Source of the DNA: a virus
DNA length: 54,755 nt
IMG/VR virus record: IMGVR_UViG_3300047550_001848
Coordinates: 1-54,755 of that record
Strand: one strand, 5' to 3'
This document shows positions 41,757-49,478 of the stretch, one piece after another. The notes under the pieces are model-generated. The model searched no databases. It saw only the letters and a list, made by a program, of their open reading frames with translations, and was not told the origin of the DNA. The position numbers were made by a program, and so were the translations under genes. Within the stretch, counting starts at the first letter, position 1. Every line of letters begins with the position of its first letter.

Positions 41757-42614
41757 TTACTCATCATCCCATTGGTCTAGGATATCCTTAAGGTCTTTCT
41801 TAGGGGCGGGTTCGTCCTGCTTCTTCGCTTCCCGCTTCTTGGGCTCTTCGATAGAGGCGTCCTCCGTAGGTGCAGGGAGTTGGGGTGCCGCGACCTTTGC
41901 CCCAGAAGCCCCGAAAGAAACTACTACCGCAGCTTTAGCTTCCTCCGTCTGCCCCCGCGCTGCAATCTTCCGGTACTCATCCTCACTAAGAGGGCGTAGT
42001 GCCTTGAAAGTTAGCTTCGGAGTAGCGCTCTTGGTATCGAAACGCATCTCCGTTACCACCGCGCCCAAGTTGACGTTGAAGCCCGCCAAGAATTGCACGT
42101 AGGCGTTCAGCGGTAGCTTGCCGTTCTCTCCCTTACCAAAGATCGAAGTAGCAGGCAGCGTAAGCTGAAACAAATCGCCCTCTAGGTCATTCTCAAGCAC
42201 CAGAGCTACCCGACGAGAAAAACGGCACGCCCTAGACTCCCCCTGCCCGGAGCCTTTGACGTTCTTGGGGCAGGGCGCGCAGCTACTGCTCTGCGGCGTC
42301 CCGACGCTCTTGTCAGGCCGATCCCCGTCGGCGGACCAGCACGCCGGGGTGATGTTAGGGACGCCGGGATCAAACGCTTGATCGTAGTACATACGGGACG
42401 TCTTGGGTGCCGCGTTGACGACCACGACACTCATCGCTCGATCTTCGTTTGTGGCAATCTCCTTACCATCCGAGATCAGGCGAAATACGCCCCCACGAAT
42501 CGAGATGCGCTTCCCCCCGCTCCCTGAAAGGAACGATTTGGTCACATCATCTAGCTTCGTGCTGCGCAGGTAGTCGGGGATGCCGTTCTTAAACAACGTG
42601 AGATCAGTACTCAT
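41757..42614 (-). CDS. Single-stranded DNA-binding protein (probable), with Cys cluster
   Basis: A 285-residue protein with a beta-rich N-terminal two-thirds and a disordered acidic C-terminal tail (Lys/Glu/Asp-rich, ending KDILDQWDDE). An acidic tip after a flexible linker is typical of phage ssDNA-binding proteins such as T7 gp2.5 and T4 gp32. Four Cys (C92, C112, C115, C130) in ACWSADG...SCAPC...RAC could form a zinc site as in gp32. It lies among polymerase, primase and helicase genes. A good ribosome site (ATAGGAGCATAT) fits high expression. The SSB role is inferred from architecture and context. Confidence 0.65.
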   Translation of the reverse strand: MSTDLTLFKNGIPDYLRSTKLDDVTKSFLSGSGGKRISIRGGVFRLISDGKEIATNEDRAMSVVVVNAAPKTSRMYYDQAFDPGVPNITPACWSADGDRPDKSVGTPQSSSCAPCPKNVKGSGQGESRACRFSRRVALVLENDLEGDLFQLTLPATSIFGKGENGKLPLNAYVQFLAGFNVNLGAVVTEMRFDTKSATPKLTFKALRPLSEDEYRKIAARGQTEEAKAAVVVSFGASGAKVAAPQLPAPTEDASIEEPKKREAKKQDEPAPKKDLKDILDQWDDE

Positions 42615-42622
42615 ATATGCTC

Positions 42623-43018
42623 CTATCTACGACGGATTGAAATGTCATACTTACTATCAGCATTAAGACCCGGTGGAACTACGTTAGGGTTATCCGCCAA
42701 AAAGGTCTTCATGTTCGTCTGGTGGATACGCCGCTCCAACAAATCCAAGGCGTCGTATTCTACACAGAATTTATGCATTGACGACCAGTCTGTTGTCCAA
42801 TAACGCGTTTTCACCGTGCGGGTCACTGTGCCATGCGCGGTTTTTAACCCCGTTGCGCCCAGAGACTCACACAACTTAAGTAATTGCTTTTTAACCGTAT
42901 CGAGATCTTCGTCGAGCGCTGCCTCGTCGCGCTCGTACTTTTCTCGTAACGTTTCTTTTTTCTTACGAATAGCAATGAAAACACGCACTAACTTATCTAC
43001 TGAATCACTGTCACTCAT
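42623..43018 (-). CDS. Coiled-coil replication-block protein, unknown
   Basis: A 131-residue protein with an N-terminal coiled coil (AIRKKKETLREKYERDEAAL then DEDLDTVKKQLLKLCESLGA) and a C-terminal region with KTAHGTVTRTVKTRYWTTDW and NPNVVPPGLNADSKYDISIR. This helix-plus-'YW' arrangement recurs in phage genomes next to recombination or replication genes, in the manner of Gp157-like proteins, but I cannot assign it. The start follows AGGAG and lies 8 bases inside the end of the SNF2 helicase gene. Confidence 0.7.
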   Translation of the reverse strand: MSDSDSVDKLVRVFIAIRKKKETLREKYERDEAALDEDLDTVKKQLLKLCESLGATGLKTAHGTVTRTVKTRYWTTDWSSMHKFCVEYDALDLLERRIHQTNMKTFLADNPNVVPPGLNADSKYDISIRRR

Positions 43019-44576
43019 GACTAGCTCCTGACTCGTCTAACTCTTCTTTATACAGATCGATTAACCGTTGATGGATATCGACTTTTCCTTGCAGCATTTT
43101 ATACATCTTACGTTCAACTGGGCTCCCTTGTAAATGGACTACGGTAACTTTGTTGACTTGCCCCGCGCGATGCACGCGGGCATTAGCTTGCAAATACGTC
43201 TCTACACTCATCACCGGACCCCAGTAGACCACAACATTCGCTGCATGCAGCGTGACCCCGTGTGATGCGGCTTGGGGCTGGATGACAAGCACCCGAGGAT
43301 CTGGGCTAGTTTGGAACTTGTTAAATATTTCTGTGCGTTTACGAGGCGAGACTTTACCATTGATGATCTCCGTAGTTATGCCTTTAGACTGCAACCAACT
43401 TGATACCAAATTAAGACTGTGTGTGAACGGCGCAAACACTAGGACTTTATGACTTGCTTCGTCTATGACCTCCTTCAGAGCTTGTAAGCGGTTACTACAA
43501 TCGAACTCAATGACTTCCTTATTATCGGAATACACTGCACCACTAGCGACTTGCAACAACTTCGTTAGCATCGCTGCTGCACTAGGGGCGGATATCTCTT
43601 CCCCCGCTGCTCGTACTAAATGCTCTTGGATTAACCATTGGTAGTACTTTTCTTGCTGCTTGGTGAGGGGCACCTCACGCGTCGCGTACATCATATCCGG
43701 CAAATCTAAGCAATCTTCCTTCGAGAACCTAATCGCCGGTTGCAGCGCGCGAAACACTATATCGGTTGCATCGGGGCGTGGAACCCATTTGAATCTAGTA
43801 AGCTGGGTCATCACCTGACCACGGAACGACCCATAAAACTGTGGCACCCCAGAAGGATTGATAATGCGGGCCAGCCCGAAGGCATCGCTTGGTTCTTGGG
43901 ACGCAGGAGTACCTGTCAACATCCATACCCATGTATGCGCCCGTATGATTCGGGCAAGCTGCTTCCAACGGGTTGTATGTACGTTCTTATAGCTATTTGC
44001 CTCATCTACAATGATGAGATCGAACTTCCCGTCGTCCAGCACGGTGTCCCCAATGATCCCAACACCGTCGTAGTTCACAATCACAAACTCTACATCGCTT
44101 GCAACGATCTGTCGTCGAGTGTCCGCCTTGGCGTTATGCGCTATCTCACAGGTGCGGTGCATGGCGAACTTGAAGATGTCGGCCTGCCATGCGGAACCCA
44201 TGATAGAGACAGGGCATATGATGAGCACTCGTTGGATTTTGCGTTGTGTCATCAAGTAGTCCGCAGCCCAAATGCAGCTTGCGGTCTTGCCTGTTCCTTG
44301 TGCGTTAAAACAAAACGCTCGTCGATGCAGCGTAAGAAATTCGGCTGTCGTTACTTGGTGCGCGAACGGTTTGTGCAACCCGGGCCAACTGTATGCTTTG
44401 CGGATGGGGGATGGCACGTTCTTGATCTTCATGTTCTTGAGGACTTGTGCTTCTTCCAACCCCCACCGTACAACTACTTCGTGCGCGCCAACTTGGGTAC
44501 TTGTCGGGATAACGGTTGTTATTTTCGATGGGTCGCGCACGCGTAACCGTAGTGCTTTGTTCTCTAATATTTGCAT
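43011..44576 (-). CDS. SNF2-family DNA helicase/translocase
   Basis: A 521-residue superfamily 2 enzyme. Motifs in order: Q-like FAHQ (71-74), Walker A NAQGTGKT (91-98), motif II VDEANSYKN with DEAN (191-194) rather than the common DEAH, motif III LTGTPASQ, and in the second RecA domain VLVIQPQAASHGVTLHAAN and motif VI QANARVHRAGQ. It is a minimal helicase core without accessory nuclease, as in many phage SNF2 proteins. It could act in replication restart, recombination or displacement of host proteins from DNA. The upstream leader has a hairpin (44598-44625). Confidence 0.9.
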   Translation of the reverse strand: MQILENKALRLRVRDPSKITTVIPTSTQVGAHEVVVRWGLEEAQVLKNMKIKNVPSPIRKAYSWPGLHKPFAHQVTTAEFLTLHRRAFCFNAQGTGKTASCIWAADYLMTQRKIQRVLIICPVSIMGSAWQADIFKFAMHRTCEIAHNAKADTRRQIVASDVEFVIVNYDGVGIIGDTVLDDGKFDLIIVDEANSYKNVHTTRWKQLARIIRAHTWVWMLTGTPASQEPSDAFGLARIINPSGVPQFYGSFRGQVMTQLTRFKWVPRPDATDIVFRALQPAIRFSKEDCLDLPDMMYATREVPLTKQQEKYYQWLIQEHLVRAAGEEISAPSAAAMLTKLLQVASGAVYSDNKEVIEFDCSNRLQALKEVIDEASHKVLVFAPFTHSLNLVSSWLQSKGITTEIINGKVSPRKRTEIFNKFQTSPDPRVLVIQPQAASHGVTLHAANVVVYWGPVMSVETYLQANARVHRAGQVNKVTVVHLQGSPVERKMYKMLQGKVDIHQRLIDLYKEELDESGASHE

Positions 44577-44597
44577 GACTTACGCCGATACTGAACG

Positions 44598-44625
44598 GAG
44601 CGAAGTGCCGTTTTGCACCTCGCTC
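44598..44625 (-). other. RNA hairpin in the leader of the SNF2 gene
   Basis: The minus strand reads GAGCGAGGTGC-AAAACG-GCACTTCGCTC, an 11-bp stem with one G-U pair and a 6-base loop. It sits about 22 bases upstream of the SNF2 start, in a 97-base gap. There is no T-tract following it. It may affect translation or mark a processing site. The gap holds no convincing promoter. Confidence 0.5.
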
Positions 44626-44673
44626 GTGTATAAAGTATTACCTTATTCTCAACCTGCAATACGCAGGGGCCAA

Positions 44674-44949
44674 CTACTTCTTTGGTGCGTTCCGCTTGAC
44701 GGTATGATCTGAGTTACGACTAAATGAACGATTACTACTTGGACTACGCAGGCGGAGATTACTCGCGCCGTTCGTACCACCCTTAGACAAGGGAATACTA
44801 TGATCAATATCTTTGCCGGTTCTGTCAATGCCTTTTGCATCTAGGAGACGCCTAGCTGCGGCTCGTTTCGCCCGGGCTGGGTTTTCGTCCCGGGCTTGCT
44901 GTTGCTGGTACTCTTTTTTGTATGGTCGGGGTTTGTTAACGTAAGGCAT
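44674..44949 (-). CDS. Small HNH-type endonuclease (probable)
   Basis: A 91-residue protein with the HNH signature core GKDIDHSIPLSKGGTNGASN then LRLRSPSSNRSF: D49-H50, N64 and N73 match the D-H...N...N pattern of the beta-beta-alpha metal fold. The N-terminus is basic and Gln-rich. Cys metal-knuckle pairs are absent. Proteins of this exact layout are common in phages of this kind, encoded with replication genes; they may nick DNA in packaging or recombination. It starts in a TAATG overlap with the Cas4/RecB-like gene. Confidence 0.75.
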   Translation of the reverse strand: MPYVNKPRPYKKEYQQQQARDENPARAKRAAARRLLDAKGIDRTGKDIDHSIPLSKGGTNGASNLRLRSPSSNRSFSRNSDHTVKRNAPKK

Positions 44950-45608
44950 TATGGTTCTCGTCCATTGTGTTTACAGTTCAGTACCGGGCACCATGCGCGG
45001 CACGTAAAATTCTGCTGCGGATTCCACACGTTGTTCTTATACGCTGCCTCCAACCGTGCGGTTTCCTCCAACCACTTAGCCCACCGCGCCTCGGACTCTT
45101 CTCGGGCGTAATCTGCCTTAACCAACGCGGAATGGACAACAAACAAAAGCGCCGCTTTGACCCGCTGCACTTGTGGGTAGTGCTTGAAGACGGCGAGAGA
45201 CAGGAGTTCCAACTGCTTTGTGTCTGCATACTGGCTCTTTCCAGTTTTGTAGTCCAGTACCTTTGCGGTATCCCCATCTACTACCAACAAGTCAGCGATT
45301 CCGCGCCACCACACCTGCGGGGCTCCGAAGTTGCACGGCTCTAGGTCTTTAGTTAGCCCAAGCCGCTGCTCGCACATAATTTCCCCGGGCATCCCCCGCA
45401 ATTTATCCAAGGAGGCTTGCATGTAGGACAGCGAAGGGGGTAGGGGGGTGCCGTCGCGCACATAATCTTCTGCGGCTTTATGTACTTCAAGCCCGTACCG
45501 AATCTGCGGCGACGGCGGGTCGTACGCGTCTTTAGCAACCCGAAGATGGTAGTACTTTTTCGGGCACTGTTGAAAAAGGTTCAGGCTGCTATAAGACCAC
45601 TTGACCAT
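44949..45608 (-). CDS. Cas4/RecB-like PD-(D/E)XK nuclease with Fe-S cysteines
   Basis: A 219-residue nuclease. H43, E80, D106 (GIADLL), D119 and K121 (VLDYKTGK) and Q132 form the RecB-type active site in order. Four Cys, C15 in SSLNLFQQCPKKYY and C203/C207/C212 in CRAWCPVLNC, match the 4Fe-4S cluster of Cas4 and AddB nucleases. It probably degrades or resects DNA ends, supplying 3' tails for recombination or breaking down host DNA. The start is ATG 45608 in a TAATG overlap with the polymerase gene; GTG 45614 is an alternative. Confidence 0.88.
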   Translation of the reverse strand: MVKWSYSSLNLFQQCPKKYYHLRVAKDAYDPPSPQIRYGLEVHKAAEDYVRDGTPLPPSLSYMQASLDKLRGMPGEIMCEQRLGLTKDLEPCNFGAPQVWWRGIADLLVVDGDTAKVLDYKTGKSQYADTKQLELLSLAVFKHYPQVQRVKAALLFVVHSALVKADYAREESEARWAKWLEETARLEAAYKNNVWNPQQNFTCRAWCPVLNCKHNGREP

Positions 45609-47446
45609 TAGCACTCCCCGTAACTTCGCCCCATCCCCGACTCACAATTCAGAGGGAGCCCGTCGGCCCAGCTAGGCGTCCAACGCATACATTCTTCGAC
45701 ATACGCACGAGCCTCAACAGCTTCTGCCTCCGGAGCAATACATGCAATCGCGTCATGCACAGTAAGAACCACCCGATACCGTTTTGCGATCCTAAGTAAC
45801 TGTTCCCCGATGATCACTCGGGCAAGATGCTGCGTGAGATTTTCCGTGAATTTGCCGCCCCATATACCAGTAATACCGGTACGGGAAGTATACACGATTG
45901 TTGCATCGCCGTTTGCCTTTCGGGACCGACGTAGTTCGTGATAGCGCAACGGTATGCCATTGGGTGATACAACCCCGCCTAAAAACCCATTGACCTGCAC
46001 TACCCCTTCTCGCCCATAAGGCGCGGACCGCCCGTCGATTAGGGCAGCTAGTGCCCGGTCGCCTTGCGCCCAGAGGGCCGGAATCGCGGGGTAGGTGCGC
46101 CGGTAGGTATCAATAATGTGCTTTGCCTCATCGTACGTCATCTCGACGTTCGCCACCTGCATGAACAACTGGAACTTCCGTGCCCCCATACCATACCCGC
46201 TACCAAGAACGGTAGACTTTCCTATGAACCGTTCCGGCCCAGTAATATCCGCGATGGGTTTGCGGTAGATCGCAGACGCCATGATTTTGTACACATCCCG
46301 ACCGGTACGGAATGCATCGACGAGATCTTGCTGCCCCGCCATCCAAGCAAGCACGCGAGCTTCGATCTGAGAGGAGTCACAATCAATCATGACGTAACCG
46401 GGAGGGGCAAGAATAGCCCGCTTTAGTGCACCCGCGTCAGCCCCTCGACTTGGGAGGTTTTGCAGGTTTATTAGATCCCACCCGCCCCAACGCGCGGTAT
46501 GCGCCGCGTAATACTTTAGGGGGATAGGTAGGTTCCCTCGCTGCGCAATGGACATAAACCGCTGGGTGCGTGTTTCCTCCAAGGTAGACTTGATCCCCAA
46601 CCGGGCGGCAACGATCGCTTGGACTTCTGGGTTTGGGTGCTCCAATAGCTCCTTCATCCCGTCATCCGTCTTCGCGAACGCATACGTCGTCTTACCCGTT
46701 GTGGGGCTTATCTTAGTCGGAGGAATAACCCCATAGGCCCGCAACGTATCCGCAAACTTGGGGTTACTCATAATGTGCTTCTTAACTGCTTCGGGGTCGC
46801 CTCCGATCTTGGCAAGTAACTCCTTCTTGCGCTCTTGCACTTCGACGAGGTGCTTCTCCAACGCGAACGCATCCAACCTCAATACCGGCTCGGTATACAT
46901 CCTGAGCGTTTGGTCGATCAACTTAAGCTCAGTTTTCGGATAAGCGTCGAGCAAGATCTGGAACAACTTATACGTCAACCGCGTGTCGTTGCGACAATAC
47001 TCTCCGTACTGCATGAGATCGTACGAAGAAAAATCTAGTCGCCGCTTCCCTCGCGCGTTGACTACCTCGGTGCCCTTCGCCCCCAAGTTGTAGTACTCCG
47101 CGAGTTTTGCGAGACTGTGGCTCATGGTAGCCCCGTGGATTGCACGGGCCATGCTTAGCGTATCCGCAATGGCTCTAGGCTTAATGCCAAATATCCAACT
47201 CAAGATCGCCATATCGAAGGCAGCGTTATGCGCGACCGCCATCGATTCATCCCACGGAAACTTTTGTAGCCAGTTCTTTACTGCCGCATGATCCCCGGAA
47301 AACCACTCCGGCTCTCCTGCATCCATTTGAACCGCAACCCCGATGACTTCAAACGCGTCACTACGTATGTACTGCTCTGTGGTTAACTTAGATAAGGAAT
47401 ACTCCGGGTCATAATAAGTCTCAAAGTCTACTGTTAGTAAGCGCAT
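45608..47446 (-). CDS. DNA polymerase, family A, with 3'-5' exonuclease
   Basis: A 612-residue replicative polymerase. Exonuclease motifs are DFET (D7, E9), HNAAFD (N74, D78) and YCRND (D154). Polymerase motif A is DCDSSQIEAR (catalytic D357), motif B is KSTVLGSGYGMG (K410) and motif C is VHDAI (D565). Leu414 occupies the place of E. coli Pol I F762. The 5'-3' exonuclease domain is absent, as in most phage enzymes. The gene lies between a small protein gene and the Cas4/RecB nuclease, overlapping both. Together with the primase-helicase and SSB-like protein it makes a nearly self-contained replisome. Confidence 0.95.
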   Translation of the reverse strand: MRLLTVDFETYYDPEYSLSKLTTEQYIRSDAFEVIGVAVQMDAGEPEWFSGDHAAVKNWLQKFPWDESMAVAHNAAFDMAILSWIFGIKPRAIADTLSMARAIHGATMSHSLAKLAEYYNLGAKGTEVVNARGKRRLDFSSYDLMQYGEYCRNDTRLTYKLFQILLDAYPKTELKLIDQTLRMYTEPVLRLDAFALEKHLVEVQERKKELLAKIGGDPEAVKKHIMSNPKFADTLRAYGVIPPTKISPTTGKTTYAFAKTDDGMKELLEHPNPEVQAIVAARLGIKSTLEETRTQRFMSIAQRGNLPIPLKYYAAHTARWGGWDLINLQNLPSRGADAGALKRAILAPPGYVMIDCDSSQIEARVLAWMAGQQDLVDAFRTGRDVYKIMASAIYRKPIADITGPERFIGKSTVLGSGYGMGARKFQLFMQVANVEMTYDEAKHIIDTYRRTYPAIPALWAQGDRALAALIDGRSAPYGREGVVQVNGFLGGVVSPNGIPLRYHELRRSRKANGDATIVYTSRTGITGIWGGKFTENLTQHLARVIIGEQLLRIAKRYRVVLTVHDAIACIAPEAEAVEARAYVEECMRWTPSWADGLPLNCESGMGRSYGEC

Positions 47447-47624
47447 CGTGTAACTTTCGTTTTGTCTCGTCGTCGAACGAGTTGTAGATTGACCGATACA
47501 TGTTTCTAGCCCTCTCCGAGCGCACCGCTAAATCGTAAGCCATAGTTTTCGAAGTAGGGGGTAGCTGATAGTGTAGGGCAACAGCGTCAAACTCATACAT
47601 CCTCGGATTCGGGCGTCGATACAT
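47421..47624 (-). CDS. Small charged protein preceding the polymerase
   Basis: A 67-residue protein with a strong ribosome site (CGGAGGAGCT) before ATG 47624. It has MYRRPNPRMYEFDAVALHYQ followed by two helices (YDLAVRSERARNMYRSIYNS, DETKRKLHDALTNSRL). It overlaps the preceding gene by 32 bases and the polymerase by 26. The strong translation signal and coupling suggest it is made with the polymerase and could be an accessory factor. No motif supports a more exact call. Confidence 0.7.
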   Translation of the reverse strand: MYRRPNPRMYEFDAVALHYQLPPTSKTMAYDLAVRSERARNMYRSIYNSFDDETKRKLHDALTNSRL

Positions 47625-48009
47625 AGCTCCTCCGTTTGGTTATAGTCTGCCATGCCCCCTCAAGGGTACATTTTTTCCCGCGCCATTGTCTGTAGTACTC
47701 CTTCCGAGGGATCGCCGTCGGCTTAGGCACATCATCCCCTGCCCCCCACTGGTACACACGCGAAGTCGTGCGGTTGTTGGGGCTGCGCAGGTACTCGATG
47801 ATATGCACACATTTCGCTGCGTGAAGCTCTGCTGTCCATCGATTAGCACTACCGTAAGACACCTTGGCAAACTTAGCTAGCTGTACAACGGTGAACTTCA
47901 TAGTCATCATCCGGTATGTCATCTTTGCTAACATCGCATAGGAATACCGCGTGCCGCTGCGTGGAGACTTTTTGAGATTGTCCAGACTATTCTGATGCTG
48001 CTTCCTCAT
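47593..48009 (-). CDS. Winged-helix-like DNA-binding protein (possible)
   Basis: A 138-residue basic protein. Residues about 36-80 (MKFTVVQLAKFAKVSYGSAN, RWTAELHAAKCVHIIEYLRS) fit a helix-turn-helix followed by a wing (NNRTTSRVYQWGAG), as in small winged-helix regulators. The C-terminal part is basic and Trp-containing (RKEYYRQWRGKKC). ATG 48009 follows AAGAGG at moderate spacing. Its neighbour at 48044 carries an NrdR-like zinc ribbon, so two regulatory-looking genes are adjacent just upstream of the polymerase. Confidence 0.65.
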   Translation of the reverse strand: MRKQHQNSLDNLKKSPRSGTRYSYAMLAKMTYRMMTMKFTVVQLAKFAKVSYGSANRWTAELHAAKCVHIIEYLRSPNNRTTSRVYQWGAGDDVPKPTAIPRKEYYRQWRGKKCTLEGAWQTITKRRSYVSTPESEDV

Positions 48010-48043
48010 ATAAGCGCCTCTTCAACGTCACTGTTCATTAGCT

Positions 48044-48298
48044 TTAGCAACTCTGATCCTCGGACTCTAGTAAAAGGCCAATCTGGGTATGGATCTTTGT
48101 GAGTCCATCGAGCGTTGATGTTAGCTGTACTTGCTTCTTTAGATACCCTCGGTACTCTTCTTCCGGTATCTCCCACGTGTTCCACCGTGCTTTGCACTCT
48201 AGGCACTCTCTGCGTCTCCATGTTGCTTGATTGTCCTCGTTCGACTCCGCTGGTCGGGAGTCAATCACTTTACTGCGTAAGTGGTCACACTCATTCAT
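48044..48298 (-). CDS. NrdR-like zinc-ribbon protein without ATP-cone
   Basis: An 84-residue protein. The core SKVIDSRPAE...WRRRECLECKARWNTWEIPE closely follows the NrdR zinc ribbon (KVxDSR...RRRECxxCxxRFTTxE). C32/C35 form the second knuckle, but the first knuckle is altered to CDH (C4, H6) instead of CxxC. The ATP-cone that lets bacterial NrdR sense dATP is missing; instead a short helix follows (YLKKQVQLTSTLDGLTKIHT). Bacterial NrdR represses ribonucleotide reductase genes, so mimicry of its DNA binding is one idea; a generic zinc ribbon is another. The start is ATG 48298. Confidence 0.65.
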   Translation of the reverse strand: MNECDHLRSKVIDSRPAESNEDNQATWRRRECLECKARWNTWEIPEEEYRGYLKKQVQLTSTLDGLTKIHTQIGLLLESEDQSC

Positions 48299-48393
48299 CT
48301 ACGCCCTCGGTTTATCTTTTGTAGCGTCAGCCATACCTTGCTAAGCGGGTCATCTGGCAAGGCTGTCCACGGTTTGCGGCACGGGCGCTCCAC
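48295..48393 (-). CDS. Possible 32-residue peptide overlapping the NrdR-like gene
   Basis: A short frame from GTG 48393 ends with TGA overlapping the NrdR-like ATG (ATGA at 48295-48298), the coupling used throughout this block. The peptide contains MERPCRKPWTALPDDPLSKV then WLTLQKINRGRR, which reads like protein rather than random sequence. Upstream in the same frame lies a Cys/Gly stretch with no start codon. No good ribosome site is present, and a hairpin covers the start. Treat as tentative. Confidence 0.3.
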   Translation of the reverse strand: MERPCRKPWTALPDDPLSKVWLTLQKINRGRR

Positions 48394-48407
48394 GTGGGAG
48401 CACCCGT
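48381..48407 (-). other. Minus-strand RNA hairpin in the 48299-48483 gap
   Basis: Arms ACGGGTGCTCC and GGAGCGCCCGT (minus strand) pair over 11 positions with one U-G wobble and a 5-base loop. On the plus strand the same site has a C-A mismatch, so pairing is better in the leftward RNA. No T-tract follows. The 185-base gap otherwise holds the tentative 32-residue peptide. Confidence 0.45.
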
Positions 48408-48483
48408 CTTGATCTACACCTTGCTTGCCACATAATGTTACTGTCTACATTTCTGGTTCACTCTGCATCAATGTTACTTTGGT

Positions 48484-49311
48484 TTATGGCGCTCCTCCCA
48501 ACTCGTGGTCGAAGGGTACGCGGAAGCCCGCTGCGTTTGCATGGCCCCCGCCGCCATACTGCTTGGCAACGTCACTCACATCTACTGCTCCAACCCCGCG
48601 CAATGAATATACCCGATACGCGGGCGCATCCCAGTAGGTAGCAGCAAAAAATTCTCCGGTGCTCGCCATGAGGTTCCCTGCATCAGACGCAAACATATAT
48701 GGCATATTTGCTACAGGCACATTGTAGCCACCAATGATACGCCGATGCTTCGTCTGTCTTAACATCTCCAACATCTCTTTGTGATGTACCCGCTCAATCG
48801 CGCGCCCCTCTGCAATCAACGTGTTCACGTCGACCTTCATCAGTTCATCCCACACATCAAAGTCGTAGGGGTGGCTAAAGAGGTTGCTCTGTATCTCCCG
48901 CGTATAGGGTAGTGCAAAGCGCCACAGATCCCGATCCTCAATATGATGCAGCAAGCGCGGGGCATCTTCGACCTTGCCACGCAGGTAGATCCACGCGAGC
49001 ATCGCGCCCGAGTGATCGAGATCAGAGAACGACCGCAACGCCCCACAGGATACCAACGGGGCGAGATCTTCGATAGCAGTTTTGTGATGGTCAATCAGTA
49101 TGACTTTATCTGCTACGTTGATCATCCTTTCTACAACATCCCGCTTGTAGCTGAAGTCCACGAGGAAAACTTTTCTCCCGGTTACATCAGGCGGCGGGTC
49201 GCTGTACACACCAGCATGGAAGTCTATGTCCCCGCCGTAATGCTTCTTGAATACCCAAGCTGCGCCAAACCCGTCTGCGCAGTTTCCATGATAGATACAA
49301 ATCGGCTTCAT
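48484..49311 (-). CDS. DHH-family phosphoesterase
   Basis: A 275-residue enzyme of the DHH/DHHA1 superfamily (RecJ, NrnA and pyrophosphatase relatives). Motif I is YHGNCADGFGAAW (D13), motif II FLVDFSYK (D52), the signature LIDHHKTA (D74-H75-H76), a later DLDHSG segment, and DHHA1 ends with YGGGGHANAAGFRVP. The size fits a nanoRNase/phosphoesterase rather than RecJ exonuclease. It may degrade short oligonucleotides released by host DNA breakdown or cleave signalling nucleotides; the substrate is not readable. The start is ATG 49311 in a GGAGGGGTAATG overlap. Confidence 0.88.
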   Translation of the reverse strand: MKPICIYHGNCADGFGAAWVFKKHYGGDIDFHAGVYSDPPPDVTGRKVFLVDFSYKRDVVERMINVADKVILIDHHKTAIEDLAPLVSCGALRSFSDLDHSGAMLAWIYLRGKVEDAPRLLHHIEDRDLWRFALPYTREIQSNLFSHPYDFDVWDELMKVDVNTLIAEGRAIERVHHKEMLEMLRQTKHRRIIGGYNVPVANMPYMFASDAGNLMASTGEFFAATYWDAPAYRVYSLRGVGAVDVSDVAKQYGGGGHANAAGFRVPFDHELGGAP

Positions 49312-49478
49312 TACCCCTCCTGCTTCTTAATAAATTTCCGGTACGCTTCCCACGTCTTACGCACATCGGTACCTGCTGCGGGAGTCGGCCTGAACGACGT
49401 GCTTTCAAGGATGTAAATCCCCCGCCACCGCAGATACTCAACTGCCTTAGCTTTTGCCTGCTCCATTGCTTCTGTCAT
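49311..49478 (-). CDS. 55-residue small protein
   Basis: A short helical protein starting MTEAMEQAKAKAVEYLRWRG at ATG 49478, after GGAAG. The ATG overlaps the preceding stop (ATGA) and its stop overlaps the DHH gene start (TAATG), so it lies firmly in the operon. The middle (IYILESTSFRPTPAAGTDVR) and the C-terminal helix (KTWEAYRKFIKKQEG) have no known match. It could be a partner of the DHH protein, but that is only context. Confidence 0.6.
   Translation of the reverse strand: MTEAMEQAKAKAVEYLRWRGIYILESTSFRPTPAAGTDVRKTWEAYRKFIKKQEG

Noticed and set aside
43740-44546. 268-residue plus-strand frame across the SNF2 gene
   Set aside because: Opposite to a gene with a full helicase motif set; it has no recognisable domain or ribosome site.
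48006-48221. 71-residue minus-strand frame overlapping the NrdR-like gene
   Set aside because: The overlapping 48044-48298 frame has a clear zinc-ribbon pattern. This one has Arg/Val/Thr-rich out-of-frame composition.
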